A DNA stretch of 64,000 nucleotides from NCBI RefSeq assembly GCF_932274485.2, contig NC_065884.2:36289540-36353539 (forward strand), written 5' to 3'. Every line of letters starts with the position of its first letter. Within the stretch, counting starts at the first letter, position 1. Below the pieces are notes generated by a model that saw nothing but the letters and a program-made list of their open reading frames with translations, was not told the DNA's origin and ran no database searches. Below, one piece after another: positions 33,858 to 46,542 of this stretch. Position numbers and translations under genes: made by a program. Source of the DNA: Patella vulgata. Lineage: Eukaryota; Mollusca; Gastropoda; Patellidae.

Positions 33858-34262
33858 CTAAATGAGTTGGAATGCACGCAAATCAATAATGAGATAGACA
33901 AAACAAGTGAAAATATTGATTTTGATCAAAATTGAGATTTTTACAAAAATGAGTCTATATATATATATATACTATCTATCGACACAAAAGATCAAAATAG
34001 CAATAAATGATTTTAGAACACCTTTATTTGGACGTTTTGTAAGAGTACTGTATTCTTAAATCTGTCCTATTTCTTAAAATTCTCAGCAAAATTAGTTATT
34101 TTTCTTCGCTCGCAGTGGGACGACCGTTCATTCCTCTTGCATAATAATTGGCATCGTTGTAAAGCGGAGAATCTCTAGTTTACAAATATGACCAAAGTAT
34201 TGCAGATAAAAACCCCTAAAAATGTAAACAAACTCCGCTTGTTGCTATGCTGTCTACACAAC
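33858..34262 (+). repeat. Dispersed repeat H, copy 1
   Basis: About 400 bp matching 60,128-60,527: both have 'gtgaaaatattgatt', 'ctgtcctatttcttaaaatt', 'gcagtgggacgacc', 'ataattggcatcgtt' and 'aatgtaaacaaactcc'. The second copy has an extra ~40 bp. Unknown class. Confidence 0.7.
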
Positions 34263-36654
34263 TCGCTTGCTGATTGGCACAGACACCGCGTGCAAAATAC
34301 GTGGCTGACTTGAGCGATAATGTTTCGGGGAACCTACATGCGACTCAGCTGTCACGAATCAATGATACAGCCGTCGACAATTTATTATTTACTCCGAATA
34401 ATTAATCCAAGCGGTGATTATTTGATATCTCGTTTCATCTTTAAAAAAATAATTTATAGGCCTTCAAAGGAAATAAACAAAATGGGCATTAATTTTCTTT
34501 TCAAAGAGAATTTTATTGATACCTGAATTCCATTTACTGTCGCTTCTTCATATGGCATGCAAAGTAAGGAATGCATATTGGATATTACTGTTTAAAATTC
34601 TCTTATCACCATGGGTCGAAAAAATGAGAACGACCAACGTGCCGAAATGTGACGATTCTCGAGTGGGAAAACAGTCTGCAAATTTTTAATTACACCGCCG
34701 CCAATGAAACTGACATTTCTAAAGGGACTCATATTTTGATACCGTTATGGTAACTGAAAATAATAATTGACCTATCGTACATGCAAAACCTTATTTTAAT
34801 TCACGTGTTAAAGGAACACACGTACAGCTGTGGCAGCTTCTTTGATGATTACCCAATCAACAACCTTAATGTATAGATTGTTCTTCAGTATAACACTATC
34901 ATATGAATATGCTGCATGTGTTGTGGATGTTTCGTTATGAAAAGAGTGCATTTACCATGATTTTGGTCTTCAGCACCCTTGAAATTCTAAATAAAAAATA
35001 TTAAACAACAAAATAGCAAATAAATGGCGGAAATCGCCAGATCAAATTTTTACTACGATTTTCGTCTTCAGCACCCCTGAAAACCATGGAAAGATATATT
35101 CAACGATAAAACAGCAAATAATGGCCTGGTTGCTCTGGGATTTTGTTTTGGAACATACCAAATCTTTGACTTGCTTTTTCTCGAAACTTACTTTTGTGAG
35201 TTAGGTAGCTTCAAATGGACACAGCTCAGTCAATTTTTGTCTGATTCAAACAAACTATACATCAAATTGAAGGAAATAAGTTGGAGAATGTGACAATTAC
35301 AATAACTGTGACTCACTGTGCCATGGGTGGTCACATATTTTAAGTTGCATCAAAACCAGATAAAAATTGTGACATGTCGAGAGTCCACAATCAAAATTTG
35401 AACAGATTTACAGGACCAACGACATAATACATCCACGGCGTATAAGAATATTAGGTAGAATCTTCTGACATTTTATTTTTATATTTAGATGTATCCAAAA
35501 GCCTTCTGACAAAAATTGTCCTCACATAACACAGTTAAGATACATACCAGATTCTGATCTACTTCTAATTTCTAAATCATCCTCAACACTGGGGTTCCTG
35601 AGCTTTCTATCTAATAGCAAAAAATATACCACTTTCTCTGTATTATGTCTGTAAATTAGTAGAATGATGTGATTAGTATGGATAAAATTAGAAATTTATT
35701 AGTGGCGAGTAGCCGTCCCAGATTTCTCTCATGAAGCGACTAGTTTCATTCATTTCGAACTCATCAGGCTTAAATGAAATTGTGCGGATGTTCCCTTTAT
35801 ATAATCGTCTGGGACCGGAGCACAAAAAAGGATCTCGGATGGACCTGCGCAGTGCTGTATCACCGGAGCAACTGCTTCCGTTTAATGGTGAATAGAGAGA
35901 CGGCTAAAGAATTGCCATTATAAAATGCTTATTTGCTTAGACTCTAAGGCTCACAACCCATTTGACTGTGTCGTTTAAATTAATATAAACAAGTGGGAAT
36001 TATTTGGATAACCGGAATGGGTTGTTGAATTGTGTGATATGTACTAAGCTTTCCTAGTATTAGATGGCATAATTTGGAATTCGTCCAGACATGCATGCTT
36101 AGTCTACAATCAAACTTAGTATTCAACTGCTATTTGCAGTAATTGTGCTGTTTATGACCCCACCATTGTTCAATTTAGTAAGCCCTCCCAAGAGAAATGG
36201 CATCTATTATCCTATTCCGAAATAGCCCATGCCGTGCACCCTCCAAAAAAGCCAATCAAATCATTTAGAAGGTTGATATGCGAGTAGAAATGTTACGATA
36301 CAAATAATTGGGCTTTCCATGACTGATCCCGACTGAGACATATGTCGCATTGGATAATACTTGAACCATTTTAAATCGAAATGGATTCACAATTAAGAAC
36401 TTTTGCAATGACTGACTATACAATTTCATAAGATTTAGTCCCGAAGGGTCCCCACATTCTTCATATTTACATGTGATTAGTATGGATTTAACCATGTCAG
36501 ACCTAACCAGATAAAATACACCTATTGATTATCAAATTACATTTTGGTGAAATAGCTTAGATACCGGTAGATGTCATTATCAGAATAAAAAAAATTCTAA
36601 AAATATACAGTTCTTCAATGAAAATATTTTGAATTTATTCTGATCTTTGATGAA
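34263..36654. other. Unassigned; small duplications and inverted repeat
   Basis: A ~97-bp tandem pair lies at about 34,955-35,150 ('gtcttcagcacccctgaaa', 'agcaaataa'), a family A scrap at 35,330-35,395, and a short inverted repeat GTCCCAGA/TCTGGGAC at 35,715-35,722 and 35,808-35,815. Frames at 34,320-34,526 (plus) and 36,265-36,495 (minus, 76 codons) have no recognisable domain. Confidence 0.45.
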
Positions 36655-36785
36655 ATGGGTAACAAAACATAAGCCCACAGCAGCTAAGTCATCAATGCAT
36701 TGGAGAGTAAAAATCAATATCTTTATCATAATTTTTGAAATTCAATTTGTCTCACTAATGTAAATAACACATATAAATTTTAAAC
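36655..36785 (+). repeat. Family C remnant interrupted by family D
   Basis: Left-end text 'acaaaacataagcccacagc' is followed by a partial monomer 'tctcactaatgtaaata', then family D begins within it at about 36,786. Confidence 0.6.
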
Positions 36786-37722
36786 AAGCCAACAGTGAGG
36801 CTAATGTTCCCAAAATAAATAGATGACACACATTAATTAATCGCACATTTATTTTTTTTCAAAAGTATCAAGCAATCAAACTATACACTATAATAAGTTT
36901 CATCGAAAAATCACTATCAGATAGAATCAAGATTATCTTGTCCCAAAGCATTGACCAATGAAATTGATTAGCGTTGATTAGCTCTGCTTAGCTTCAGCTC
37001 CAAATGTTAATCATTGAACTCAGTCAAGACATTCACCTAAAGAACATCTACATCAAGTCTAAACATTCTACCTCAATTAAAAGCAGAGTTGTTATGTTCC
37101 AAAGTCTTGACCAATCAAATTGCTTATCGCTCATTAGCCTAAGCAGAAAATTCTCACCATCGAAATTAGTCAAGGTAATGATATAATGAATCTATATTCG
37201 GAGTTCCATCGCTTTCACTTCATTATAACCAAAGTTATCGTGCCTCAAAGCATCAACCAATCAGATTGCTTATTTCTGCTTACCGTAAGCGGACAATGTT
37301 CATCATAGAACTCCATCAAGGCATTCACCTAATGAACGCCTACACCAAGTTTAAACATTCTATCTCAATTAGAAGGAGAGTTATTGTGTTCCAAAGTCTT
37401 GACCAATCAAATTGCTTATCGCTCTGCTTACCCTCAGCAGAAAATATTCATAATCGAACTTAGTCAAGGTATTGATGTAATAAAGCTTTACATTAAGTGT
37501 CCTCACTTTCACTTAATTAGAACTAAAGTTATTGTGTCTCATGTATATCAACCAATCAAATTGCTTATCTCTGCTTACCCAATTAGAATGAGAGTTAATA
37601 TTGTGTTCCAAGCCTCGACCAATTGAATTGCTTATCTCTGCTTACCCTAAGCCGAAAATGCTCATTTTCGAACTCCATCAAGGCATTGACCTAATAAACA
37701 CCTACACCAAGTTTGAACATTG
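36786..37722 (+). repeat. Family D element, copy 2, right-truncated
   Basis: The left end 'caagccaacagtgaggct' and 'ataaatagatgacacac' matches the other copies. About six ~145-bp half units follow in alternating order. The terminal stem-loop and GACA tract are missing. Confidence 0.75.
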
Positions 37723-38594
37723 TAAATTTTCCAATCCATGAATAACTATTTCGATATCAATGAAATATATCTTGGACACAATATGTGTAACTGTCAAATT
37801 GCACCTTTCCTTTAATTATTGACTTAGTAACATGTGTACTTTATTTGGTTGATTTACTTTTGTTTTATGTATAATTAAGCATTCCTAAATTTGATTCAAA
37901 CTTCCAGGAAATGGTACTCTCGAATATCAAGTAACCCTGTTCAGCTTGTTCTCTTAGATAAGCCCTGTATGATCTAGTCTCATGCAAAATGTCTTTAGGA
38001 AGAATGGTGTAGCTGTTTATTGTTTAATTCTTGTCTCATCTCTTTCCATTTATCTGGCATTACATAATATACGGTAAGATTTGAAGCAGAGTTGCTATAG
38101 ACATAAATTATGAGAATTAGTGATACTGTCTTTGCGTTTTTTAGCAGTAAATTTGATTGTAATTTTTATGCTATGCGGACCATGTGCTTTTCCTTCATTT
38201 TCCGCCATTGCAGGCAAACCTTCACTTATTTTTGTCAAGGTTGTGATGTTTTTCTTAGACAAAAGACATATTATTAGTTTAATAAATTGGTTATATAATG
38301 AATGAATGTAAAATGCCATCAAGTAATTGTTATTCAATATGGTATTTATGTCTGGAATATTTATATATTTCAGTCAATCATAATCAGCATAATAATCAAT
38401 ATCATCTTATTATCATAACAACATTATGAGAGATTTCTGAGGTTCAATAAAGTATTATCTATGTAGACAACTGTTTTGAACGTCTCCTTGATACGCCCAG
38501 AAATCGCCAGTTATGTTTACCATGCTGCTGGAGATGCATTGACACCCTGCGTTTATCTAGTCTTCATTATTGACGTATAGTTAAAGGATTACAG
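37723..38594. other. Region upstream of the BEL/Pao fossil, possible LTR
   Basis: AATAAA at 38,447 and text running directly into the first gag-like frame at 38,595 would fit the end of a 5' LTR, but no second copy exists in the window to confirm it. A minus-strand frame at 38,095-38,210 starts MAENEGKAHGPHSIKITIKF and faintly resembles the N-terminus of ubiquilins; see findings. Confidence 0.35.
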
Positions 38595-39402
38595 ATGGAA
38601 AGGGACGAGACAACAATTGAATCAGTCATTTCTCCAAGACCAAGGACAGAGACTGTTAAAGGTTCTGACTTTCGTAAAGAGCTAATTTTAAAAGATGTGA
38701 ACAGGTCGTTTCGAATTCTTAAAGCCAAGACTGAACGTTTAAAAAAACTGTTATTGGAAAATAAAGAAGTTTCGACTGTGAGGAAAGGCTTTTCAGAATG
38801 GATGGTACTTTTTGAAGCTTACTTGAATCAACATGATATTTTTTGTGACCTTTTATCACTTTCTGAGGTTGAAGAATATAATCAAGAACTTTATGAAAAT
38901 AGAGACATTTACATTTGTTATTTTAGATTTCACATTCAGGAATGGTTACGCCAAGCTGAGACAAACTTGGATTCTCACATTTGGAAAGGGAGTAAACTAG
39001 TCGTCACTCTCGTTCATCACGTCTTTCTGTTTCAAGTAGTATATCTTCATTAAAACTACAAGAAGAAAACAAAAAGATAGAGTTAACTGCAAGACCAAAT
39101 GTCCTGAAAGAAAAACATAAGCTTGATAAGGCTAGACTGGACATTGAGCATCGTGAGGAACAGTTAAAAATTGACACTGAACTTCAGATATCATCTGAAA
39201 AAAGCAATTTATTGAGGAATCTGAGCGATGGTGATAACAAATCTGTCAGTAGTACTACGTCTGTGAAAGAAGTGGTGCCCACACCTACTACAGTAAAGCC
39301 AACTGATGAACGTACACTTGCTGTTGAACATGTGCCAAGTGAAGAATCTGCGCCTGCTGTCAAGTATGTGCCTAGTGATGAATGATGAATCATTGCAGTT
39401 TT

Positions 39403-39852
39403 TTTTGGGGGGGGGGGGATCACGTGGCTAAGTGGGTAAGACGCTGGCTCGCTAGTCTTGAGGTCGGGTGTTCGATCCCTGCATTTGCCGAGAAAGTTCA
39501 TTCAGATTTTCCAGCGTGGTTTCCCCTTGTCAGTGATGCAGGATGGAGGGCCTGACAAGGACAGCTGTCTAGATTTTCCAGCGTGGTTTCCCCTTGTCAG
39601 TGATGCAGGATGGAGGGCCTGACAAGGACAGCTGTCTAGTCGTTCGGATGGGACGAAAAACCGAGGTCCCGTGTACACATTGGCGTGCATGTAAAAGATC
39701 CCTTGGCAGTTGGAATTAGATATAAGAGTAGGCCGTAGCGCCGCTGCCTGGGCAAAATTTCCCTCACAGCACACTGTATGGCGTATGCACGTCTTCATTA
39801 ACCCAGGTTAGGTGCAGAACAGTAGGACGTTAAACCCCATTTCATTTCATTT
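39403..39852 (+). mobile_element. tRNA-derived SINE (SINE1) inside the BEL/Pao fossil
   Basis: A 13-bp target duplication TCATTGCAGTTTT flanks it (39,390-39,402; 39,852-39,864, overlapping the tail by one base). After a G-run comes a tRNA-like head with A box TGGCTAAGTGGG (39,425-39,436) and B box TGTTCGATCCC (39,469-39,479). A 67-bp unit is then tandemly duplicated (39,504-39,570; 39,571-39,637), followed by a central domain ('gaggtcccgtgtacac', 'catgtaaaagatccc') and a tail 'taggacgttaaaccccattt' with (ATTTC)n. This layout is typical of mollusc SINEs. A 55-bp tail-only relative lies at 56,144-56,198. Confidence 0.85.
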
Positions 39853-41163
39853 CATTGCAGTTTTCGGCATCTCTAGCTCGCCATTTGAGGAACCCTGCTA
39901 CAAACATTAAGTCATTTAGTGGTGATGTTCTGAATTATCATAAGTTCATTAGACAGTTTAAGTCTCTGGTTATTTCAAACTGCATATCTTTTGATGAAAA
40001 AGATGACATTTCTTGAGCAATTTACTACCGGTGAAGCCCATCGCTTTGTCAGTTCCTGTTCATACAAGAAGAGTAGCAAGGAAGCATATACATCAGCTAT
40101 GCAATTACTGGAAGAATGTTATGGAGACAAAGAAGTTGTAGCAAACGCCTGAAATTTGTTCTGATAATCCGAAAGCTTTGGATGATTTTGGACTGTTTTT
40201 AACTGAGTGCTCGAATGCAATTGAAAGTATCGAATCGAAGAAACATTTAGACTTTATAGAGACTGTTAGAATAATCCTGCGAAAACTTCCATGTTCGATA
40301 CAAGACAAGTATAGAACACTGAAGGATAGTAATAGAGGCAAGGCAACTCCCCTTAAGTTTGTCGACCTATTGAATCTACTTCAGACAGAATCAAGAAAAG
40401 CCAATGACCCAATGTTTGGTAAACTTGCCTTAATATCTGAACGACGACCATTTACGGTAAAACCGAAAGGTTCCTACGCAACTCAGTTTTCGTCTTCAAT
40501 GAGTGGAAATAACAGAGATGGATCAAGTGGGACAAACATCAAGTTTACTCCTTTTAAATCTAAAAATGGAACACAAAACGTGGATATAGCCTTTACTAAA
40601 CCATGTGCTTACTGCAATCACCCCTCTCATCGTATTTATTGCTGTAGAGAGCTGTCATCACTTCCTTATGAGAAGAAATCCGACTTTGTCCGATCGAAGA
40701 GGTTATGTTTTGGCTGTTTGAAAATTGGGCACGTTGGTCAATATTGTAAAAACAATCCAAGGTGCGGACTATGTTCGAGACCACATCAAACAATATTACA
40801 CCCGAGTAATACATGTAGTATTAATGATAAACCTGCTGTAACCGGAGCTATTTCTAACATGTCTATTGCTGATGAGGACACTTCAGGAAATTGTGCTATG
40901 GCAATCATTCCAGTTATAGCGAAGCTGAAGAATGGGTTGAACACGTTATGTACTTATGCCTTTTTAGATCCTGGAAGCAGCATTTCATTTTGTTCTACAA
41001 ACCTGCTATGCCAACTAGCTGGTCATGGAAAGAAGATAAACTTAACCATAGACACAATGGGTACACCACATACATTTACCTCGCAAGTCATCAAAGGTAT
41101 ACAGATATCTGATCTAACTCAAGAAAACTTAATCGATATACCAAATGTCTACACGAAAGATAA

Positions 41164-41888
41164 GATAGGTTGCCAGGCAACGAAACGTATGCCCACAGCA
41201 GATATATCGTCCGGGCAGTCAACAAGAGTTGTCGCATATTTTTACTTTTTTCAGTAATGAAACATTTATAATACATTAAAATCTGATTAAGAGTAACAAC
41301 TCATTAAGTTATTATCAGAAAACCATTAGAATTTGTTTGGTTTTTATAAAGTTCTGTCCCATGCTAATGTTTAGTATACAAAACTTTTAATATCATGGAT
41401 TTAGCTGTTCAAGTCATAAAGATTCATTGAAAATCAATATACTTCTTCGTCTCAAGACCTTAAACTCTGTGTACCAATCTGAAGTCAATCGGATGATAAC
41501 TTTAGCCTCTAGAGAGTCACAAGATATTTCAAAGTGATCAAGGGCCATAACTCTGGCAGTAATTATCCGAAATCGTTGAAAATCAATATGATTCTTCATC
41601 TCATGACCTCAAACACTGTGTATAAATTTAAACTCAATCCGATATTAACTGTGACCTCTAGAGCGTCCACAAGATTTTTTGCAGTGATCAAGATCCATAA
41701 CTCTGGCAGTAATTAACGGAAATCGCTGAAAATCAATAGGCTTCTTCGTCTCATGACCTTAAACACTGTGTATAAATTTAAAGTCAATCGGACATTAACT
41801 TTAGCCTCTAGAGCGTCCACAAGCAATTGTGGACGCCAGACGGACAGGGGCGACGACAATATACGACCACATTTCAATGTGGGCGTAT
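41164..41888 (+). mobile_element. Family B element inserted in the BEL/Pao fossil
   Basis: Starts GATAGGTTGCCAGGCAACG and ends with the stem-loop 'tacgaccacatttcaatg'/'tgggcgtat' before an A-run. It contains about two and a half ~160-bp monomers. Both flanks are pol-region text of the surrounding fossil, giving exact ends. Confidence 0.85.
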
Positions 41889-43102
41889 AAAAATGCATGT
41901 TAGCAAAAGACATATTCCAACAAACCAAGAAATGGAGAGATGGCCTCACCTACATGTAAGAGACATCAGTTTACCTACATGTATAATTGACTCAGAGATT
42001 GGTCTACTGATTGATAACAATGTCCCAGACATATATTCGATAACTGATTTCAGGAATTGTCCACCAGGATCTCCCAATGCTGTTATATCACCACTTGGCT
42101 AGATTATATGGAACCTTATGAGAGATGGCATTCCAGAATCCACAAAGCAACTATCTCATCTATTCAGGATTATGAAGAGATAAATACTATGGTTACTAAG
42201 ATGACATAATTCTGATTTTCCAGAGGTCATTAAAAATGATAAAAAAGAAAACTCTCAAGAAGATAAACAATTTCTTAATCAAGTTAACAAGTCTATTTCC
42301 TATGCTGACGGTCACTACACAATAGCCTTGCCCTTTAAAGCTGTTAGCAACTTGTTGCCGAATAATGTGTACCAAGCAGTTCAGCGTCTGCAATCATTAG
42401 CTACTAAAATGAGAAAGAGCCCAGAATTTGCTTGTGATTATAGTGAGTTTATGGAGAGGTTCATTACAGATGGTCATGCCGAAATCGTCCCTGCGAAGGA
42501 AATAGAACGTCCAGACGGGAAAGTTTGGTATCTGCCACACCATAAGGTATACCATGCCAAGAAGAATAAAATTCGAGTAGTCTTTGATTGTGCAGCTGTG
42601 TATCAGGGTAGTTCATTGAATAATCTCCTGCTTCAAGGCCCTGACCTGACAAACAATTTGATAGGAGTCCTCCTTCGTTTTCGCCAAGGAATTTATGCGG
42701 CTCAAGGAGATATACAGAGTATGTTTTAAATGTTCCAAAGTCTGACACAGACTACCTCAGATTTTTATGGTGGCCCGACGGAGATGTTAAAAAAAGTCCA
42801 GCTATTATAACCATTAGGTTCTTCAATAACTAATAAGTCTGGAATGGTTCTTCAATCTTTTAATTACTGGAACTTATCTCTTACAAATGACAATAATTCA
42901 ATACATACAATGTACACTTACAGCACAGTGGATGACTGACGTAGCTGCAACTAAGTTGGGTGACCTAATGACTTCCTATTGATGTACATTAACCTTTTTA
43001 TATTCTAACTATAAATGGACAAGCTCAAGTGTTGACATCAAAACATATACTATTCAGGATTATCACTAAAGAGAGAAACATAAATAAACAATAATGGATT
43101 AA

Positions 43103-46100
43103 GTGCCAGTCCACGAGAAAACCATGCAGAAATCGGAAAGGTGAGGGGTCGGCCGATTCCATTCATATTCACAGGGTTTGGTCATGCCCATGAGACTACT
43201 CGATAGCCAAAACCGCCGATCTCAGAAATTGACCATAGCTGAGATACGGCAAACGGGTGTTTTTTGGGGCTTTTTGCTCATATTTTCGTCAATTTTAGGC
43301 AATGTTAGCTGCTGTTTTTCAGGTTGTAAATGCGTACTTATGAAACAAATGATGATTCGATATATTAGGGTAGGTAGTAATGTTTCAAAAAAATGAAAAA
43401 AGAAAAATCTATCTTTCCACTGAGGGGTGCCATTTGGTTATTCCTGAAGGGTATAAATCGAACCGTATAAAGTACCCTAACTTTATGCCGCGATATCTCC
43501 ACTGCCGCGGGGTCCCATGAATTCTTTTTCTGGTTGTTAGTAAATGGGTACAAGGTCTCTTGATTAAAAAAATAAAATTTCATATATCTTCATACGCATG
43601 CGTGATAACATTGTCTAAGTTTTGACAATTTTGATATTGGATCATCTGATATTTATATGTTCTAATCAATTTAGTGACAAAATATGGATGCTAAACGACT
43701 CGATACCATCGGCAATTGACAGACTAGCGTTTCGAACCCGCTCAGGCAATCGTAGAACCTGCTCTGTCAAAGCTATCAGTTCTGGTATCTAGCCATCCAA
43801 GATGGTGGCTGCTGTATGTGGTTTTTCCCAGTTTTCTACTTCAAAATGCGGTGTTTTCACTGTGTATCCTAAAGAGACTGAGCATGTTTTATTGAAAGAG
43901 TGTACTAAAGACATCAGAGGGTATCTATCATTGGTAGCAGGGGATTTATTATGCGGACGCTAAATACTAAGAGTGATTACTGGTGATATCTGAGGGAGCG
44001 TTTCATTGATATTTACTATTTGTCAATGATAGTTACATCGTCCGGCTCATATTTACTATTTTTCAATGATAGTAACATCGTCCCGCTGATATTTACTATT
44101 TTTCAATGATAGTAACACCGTTCTACTGATATTTACTATTTGTCAATGATTATAACACCGTCCTGATGATATTTACTATTTTTCAATGACACCGTCCTGC
44201 TCATATTTACTATTTTTCAGTGATAGTAACATCGTCCCGCTGATATTTACTACATATTTGTCAATGATAGTAACACCGTTCTACTGATAATTACTATTTG
44301 TCAATGATTATAACACCGTCCTGATGATATTTACTATTTTTCAATGATAGTAACATCGTCCCGCTGATATTTACTATTTGTCAATGATAGTAACACCGTT
44401 CTGCTGATATTTACTATTTGTCAATGAATATAACACAGTCCTGCTCATATTTACTATTTGTCAATGATAGTAACATTGTCCTGCTCATATTTACTATTTG
44501 TCAATGATAGTAACACCGTTCTACTGATATTTACTATTTTTCAATGATAGTAACACCGTCCTCATGATATTTACTATTTGTCAATGATAGTAAAACCGTT
44601 CTACTGATATTTACTCTTTGTCAATGATTATAACACCATCCTGATGATATTTACTATTTTTCAATGATAGTAAAATCGTCCCGCTGATATTTACTATTTG
44701 TCAATGATAGTAACACCGTCCTGATGATATTTACTATTTTTCAATGATAGTAACATCGTCCCGCTGATATTTACTACATATTTGTCAATGATAGTAACAC
44801 CGTTCTACTGATATTTACTATTTGTCAATGATTATAACACCGTCCTGATGATATTTACTATTTTTCAATGACACTGTCCTGTTCATATTTACTATTTTTC
44901 AATGATAGTAACATCGCCCCGCTGATATTTACTATTTTTCAATGATAGTAACATCGTCCCGCTGATATTTACTATTTGTCAATGATTATAACACCGTTCT
45001 GCTGATATTTACTATTTGTCAATGATTATAACACCGTCCTGATGATATTTACTATTTGTCAATGATTATAACACCGTTCTGCTGATATTTACTATTTGTC
45101 AATGATTATAACACCGTCCTGATGATATTTACTATTTGTCAATGATAGTAACACCGTCATGCTGATATACACCGAGGAGATTAGATTCATGAGGTACTTC
45201 CACTATTTTATCCTTCTGATATTTTGTAAAAATTTATGAATGTAAATTTTGTATGATATTTTGCGAGGGTTCATGAATGTAAATTTTGTATAATACTGTA
45301 TTTAATATTTTGTAAGGAAAGGATTCATTGAATGTCTCTGCGATTGTATATTCTTGCCTCAGAGAGCAATCTGCGCTTTCTGCTTTACGTACAACAAGTT
45401 AAAAAAAATGTTACGAGTTAGACAAACATGTATAAAACTACTCTACTACTAGTACCAATTGTTGCTGTTCGATATTCTGATATATACGTACACCTATTGC
45501 TACATTAAGCCAATTGAAAAAAAAAAGTTTTTTGTTTATTTTTGGGGCTTTTTGTGAAGATGATGATTACCGTACTTTAAGAATGTAGGACTACTACTTG
45601 CAGGTAGGGTATAGTCTAAATATAGATGAATAACTCGTTGGTCGCAGGTAGAGGTAAAGATAACATCGGTCCTGAAAATTGAAAGAAAAGACAAAATCTT
45701 GCCTTTTTAGTCGTGCTGACCTGGAACTTTTTAGAGTGTAGAATTTATTTTCCAATCTTGAGGATTTAGGCCTACATTTTACTATTCAATGACTACTGTG
45801 AGCTATGACAGCTCTCTCAACTGCAGCTTATAATGAGATCTGTACATATCAAGAGATTTAAGAGTGAAATAATGTGAATTTTAGCAAATTTTCACTTCCA
45901 GTTGCAGTAAGAGTTGTCATACGAACATTATGTTGCAAAAACATAGCATTATCAGTTTGATAATATTGGGGATAAAGCTTCGTAAAATTGTCGAATTTTT
46001 CTGATTTTTGTCAAAATTACCCACTAATTTTGAGAGTGTAGTTATAGACATATATGAAATTTTATTTTTTTAATCGAGAGACCTGATACCCAGTTACTAA

Positions 46101-46542
46101 CAACCACAAAAAGAATTCATGGGACCCTGCGGCAGTGGAGATATCGCGGCATAAAGTTAGGGTACTTTATAAGGTTTGATTTATACACTTCAGGAATAAC
46201 CAAATGGCACCCCTCAGTGGAAAGATAGATTTTTCTTTCTTCATTTTTTTGAAACATTACTACCTAGCCTAATATATCGAATCATCATTTGTTTCATAAG
46301 TGCTCATTTACAACCTGAAAAACAGCAGCTAACATTGCCTAAAATTGACGAAAAAATGAGAAAAATGCCCCCAAAACACCTGTTTGCCGTATCTCGGCTA
46401 GGGTCAATTTCTGAGATCGGCGGTTTTGGCTATCGAGTAGTCTCATGGGCATGACCAAACCCTATGAATATGAATGGAATCGGCCGACCCATCACCTTCC
46501 CGATTTTGCACGATTTTGCATGGTTTTCTCGTGGACAAGCAC
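43103..46542. mobile_element. TTAA-flanked DNA element with 490-bp inverted repeats and a minisatellite core
   Basis: Inverted arms 43,103-43,590 and 46,051-46,542 match closely ('gtccacgagaaaaccatgca', 'tcggccgattccattcatat', 'gagactactcgatagcc'). TTAA stands at both outer edges (43,099-43,102; 46,543-46,546), as for piggyBac or Kolobok duplications, though it could be part of the arms. The interior holds a 40-bp minisatellite (44,008-45,168) and unassigned DNA, with no transposase. It is non-autonomous, and superfamily cannot be settled from this copy. Confidence 0.75.
44008..45168. repeat. 40-bp minisatellite, about 29 units
   Basis: Consensus pieces are 'gatatttactatttgtcaat' and 'gatagtaacaccgtcctgct'. 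Variants differ at fixed places (ttt/ttg, agta/tata, ccg/tct). Shortened units ('tttcaatgacaccgtcctg') and lengthened units ('tactacatatttgtc') each occur twice about 520 bp apart, so larger blocks were duplicated too. It is not a CRISPR: there are no unique spacers. Confidence 0.9.

Larger units (their letters stand above)
38595..42805 (+). mobile_element. BEL/Pao LTR retrotransposon fossil, broken
   Basis: Parts in order: gag-like N-terminal region (about 38,595-39,390), gag C-terminal part with zinc knuckles and an aspartic protease of the Pao type (about 40,150-41,163), a post-protease stretch (41,889-42,100), and the N-terminal part of the reverse transcriptase (about 42,328-42,805). The rest of pol and the 3' LTR are absent, replaced by another element. 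It is clearly broken, with several breaks plus two foreign insertions: a SINE at 39,403-39,852 and a family B element at 41,164-41,888. Age is older than either insertion. Confidence 0.8.

Noticed and set aside
35709-35818. Inverted repeat CCGTCCCAGA/TCTGGGACCGG as a MITE
   Set aside because: Arms of about 10 bp with an 85-bp loop and no duplication or second copy; too weak to name an element.
43730-43790. tRNA-like stretch with a B-box-like GTTTCGAACCC
   Set aside because: No convincing A box, cloverleaf or tail; a single 11-bp match is not enough to call a tRNA or SINE.
44008-45168. CRISPR-like array of regular repeats
   Set aside because: The unit is repeated head to tail with point variants and no unique spacers, in eukaryotic DNA inside a transposon; it is a minisatellite.
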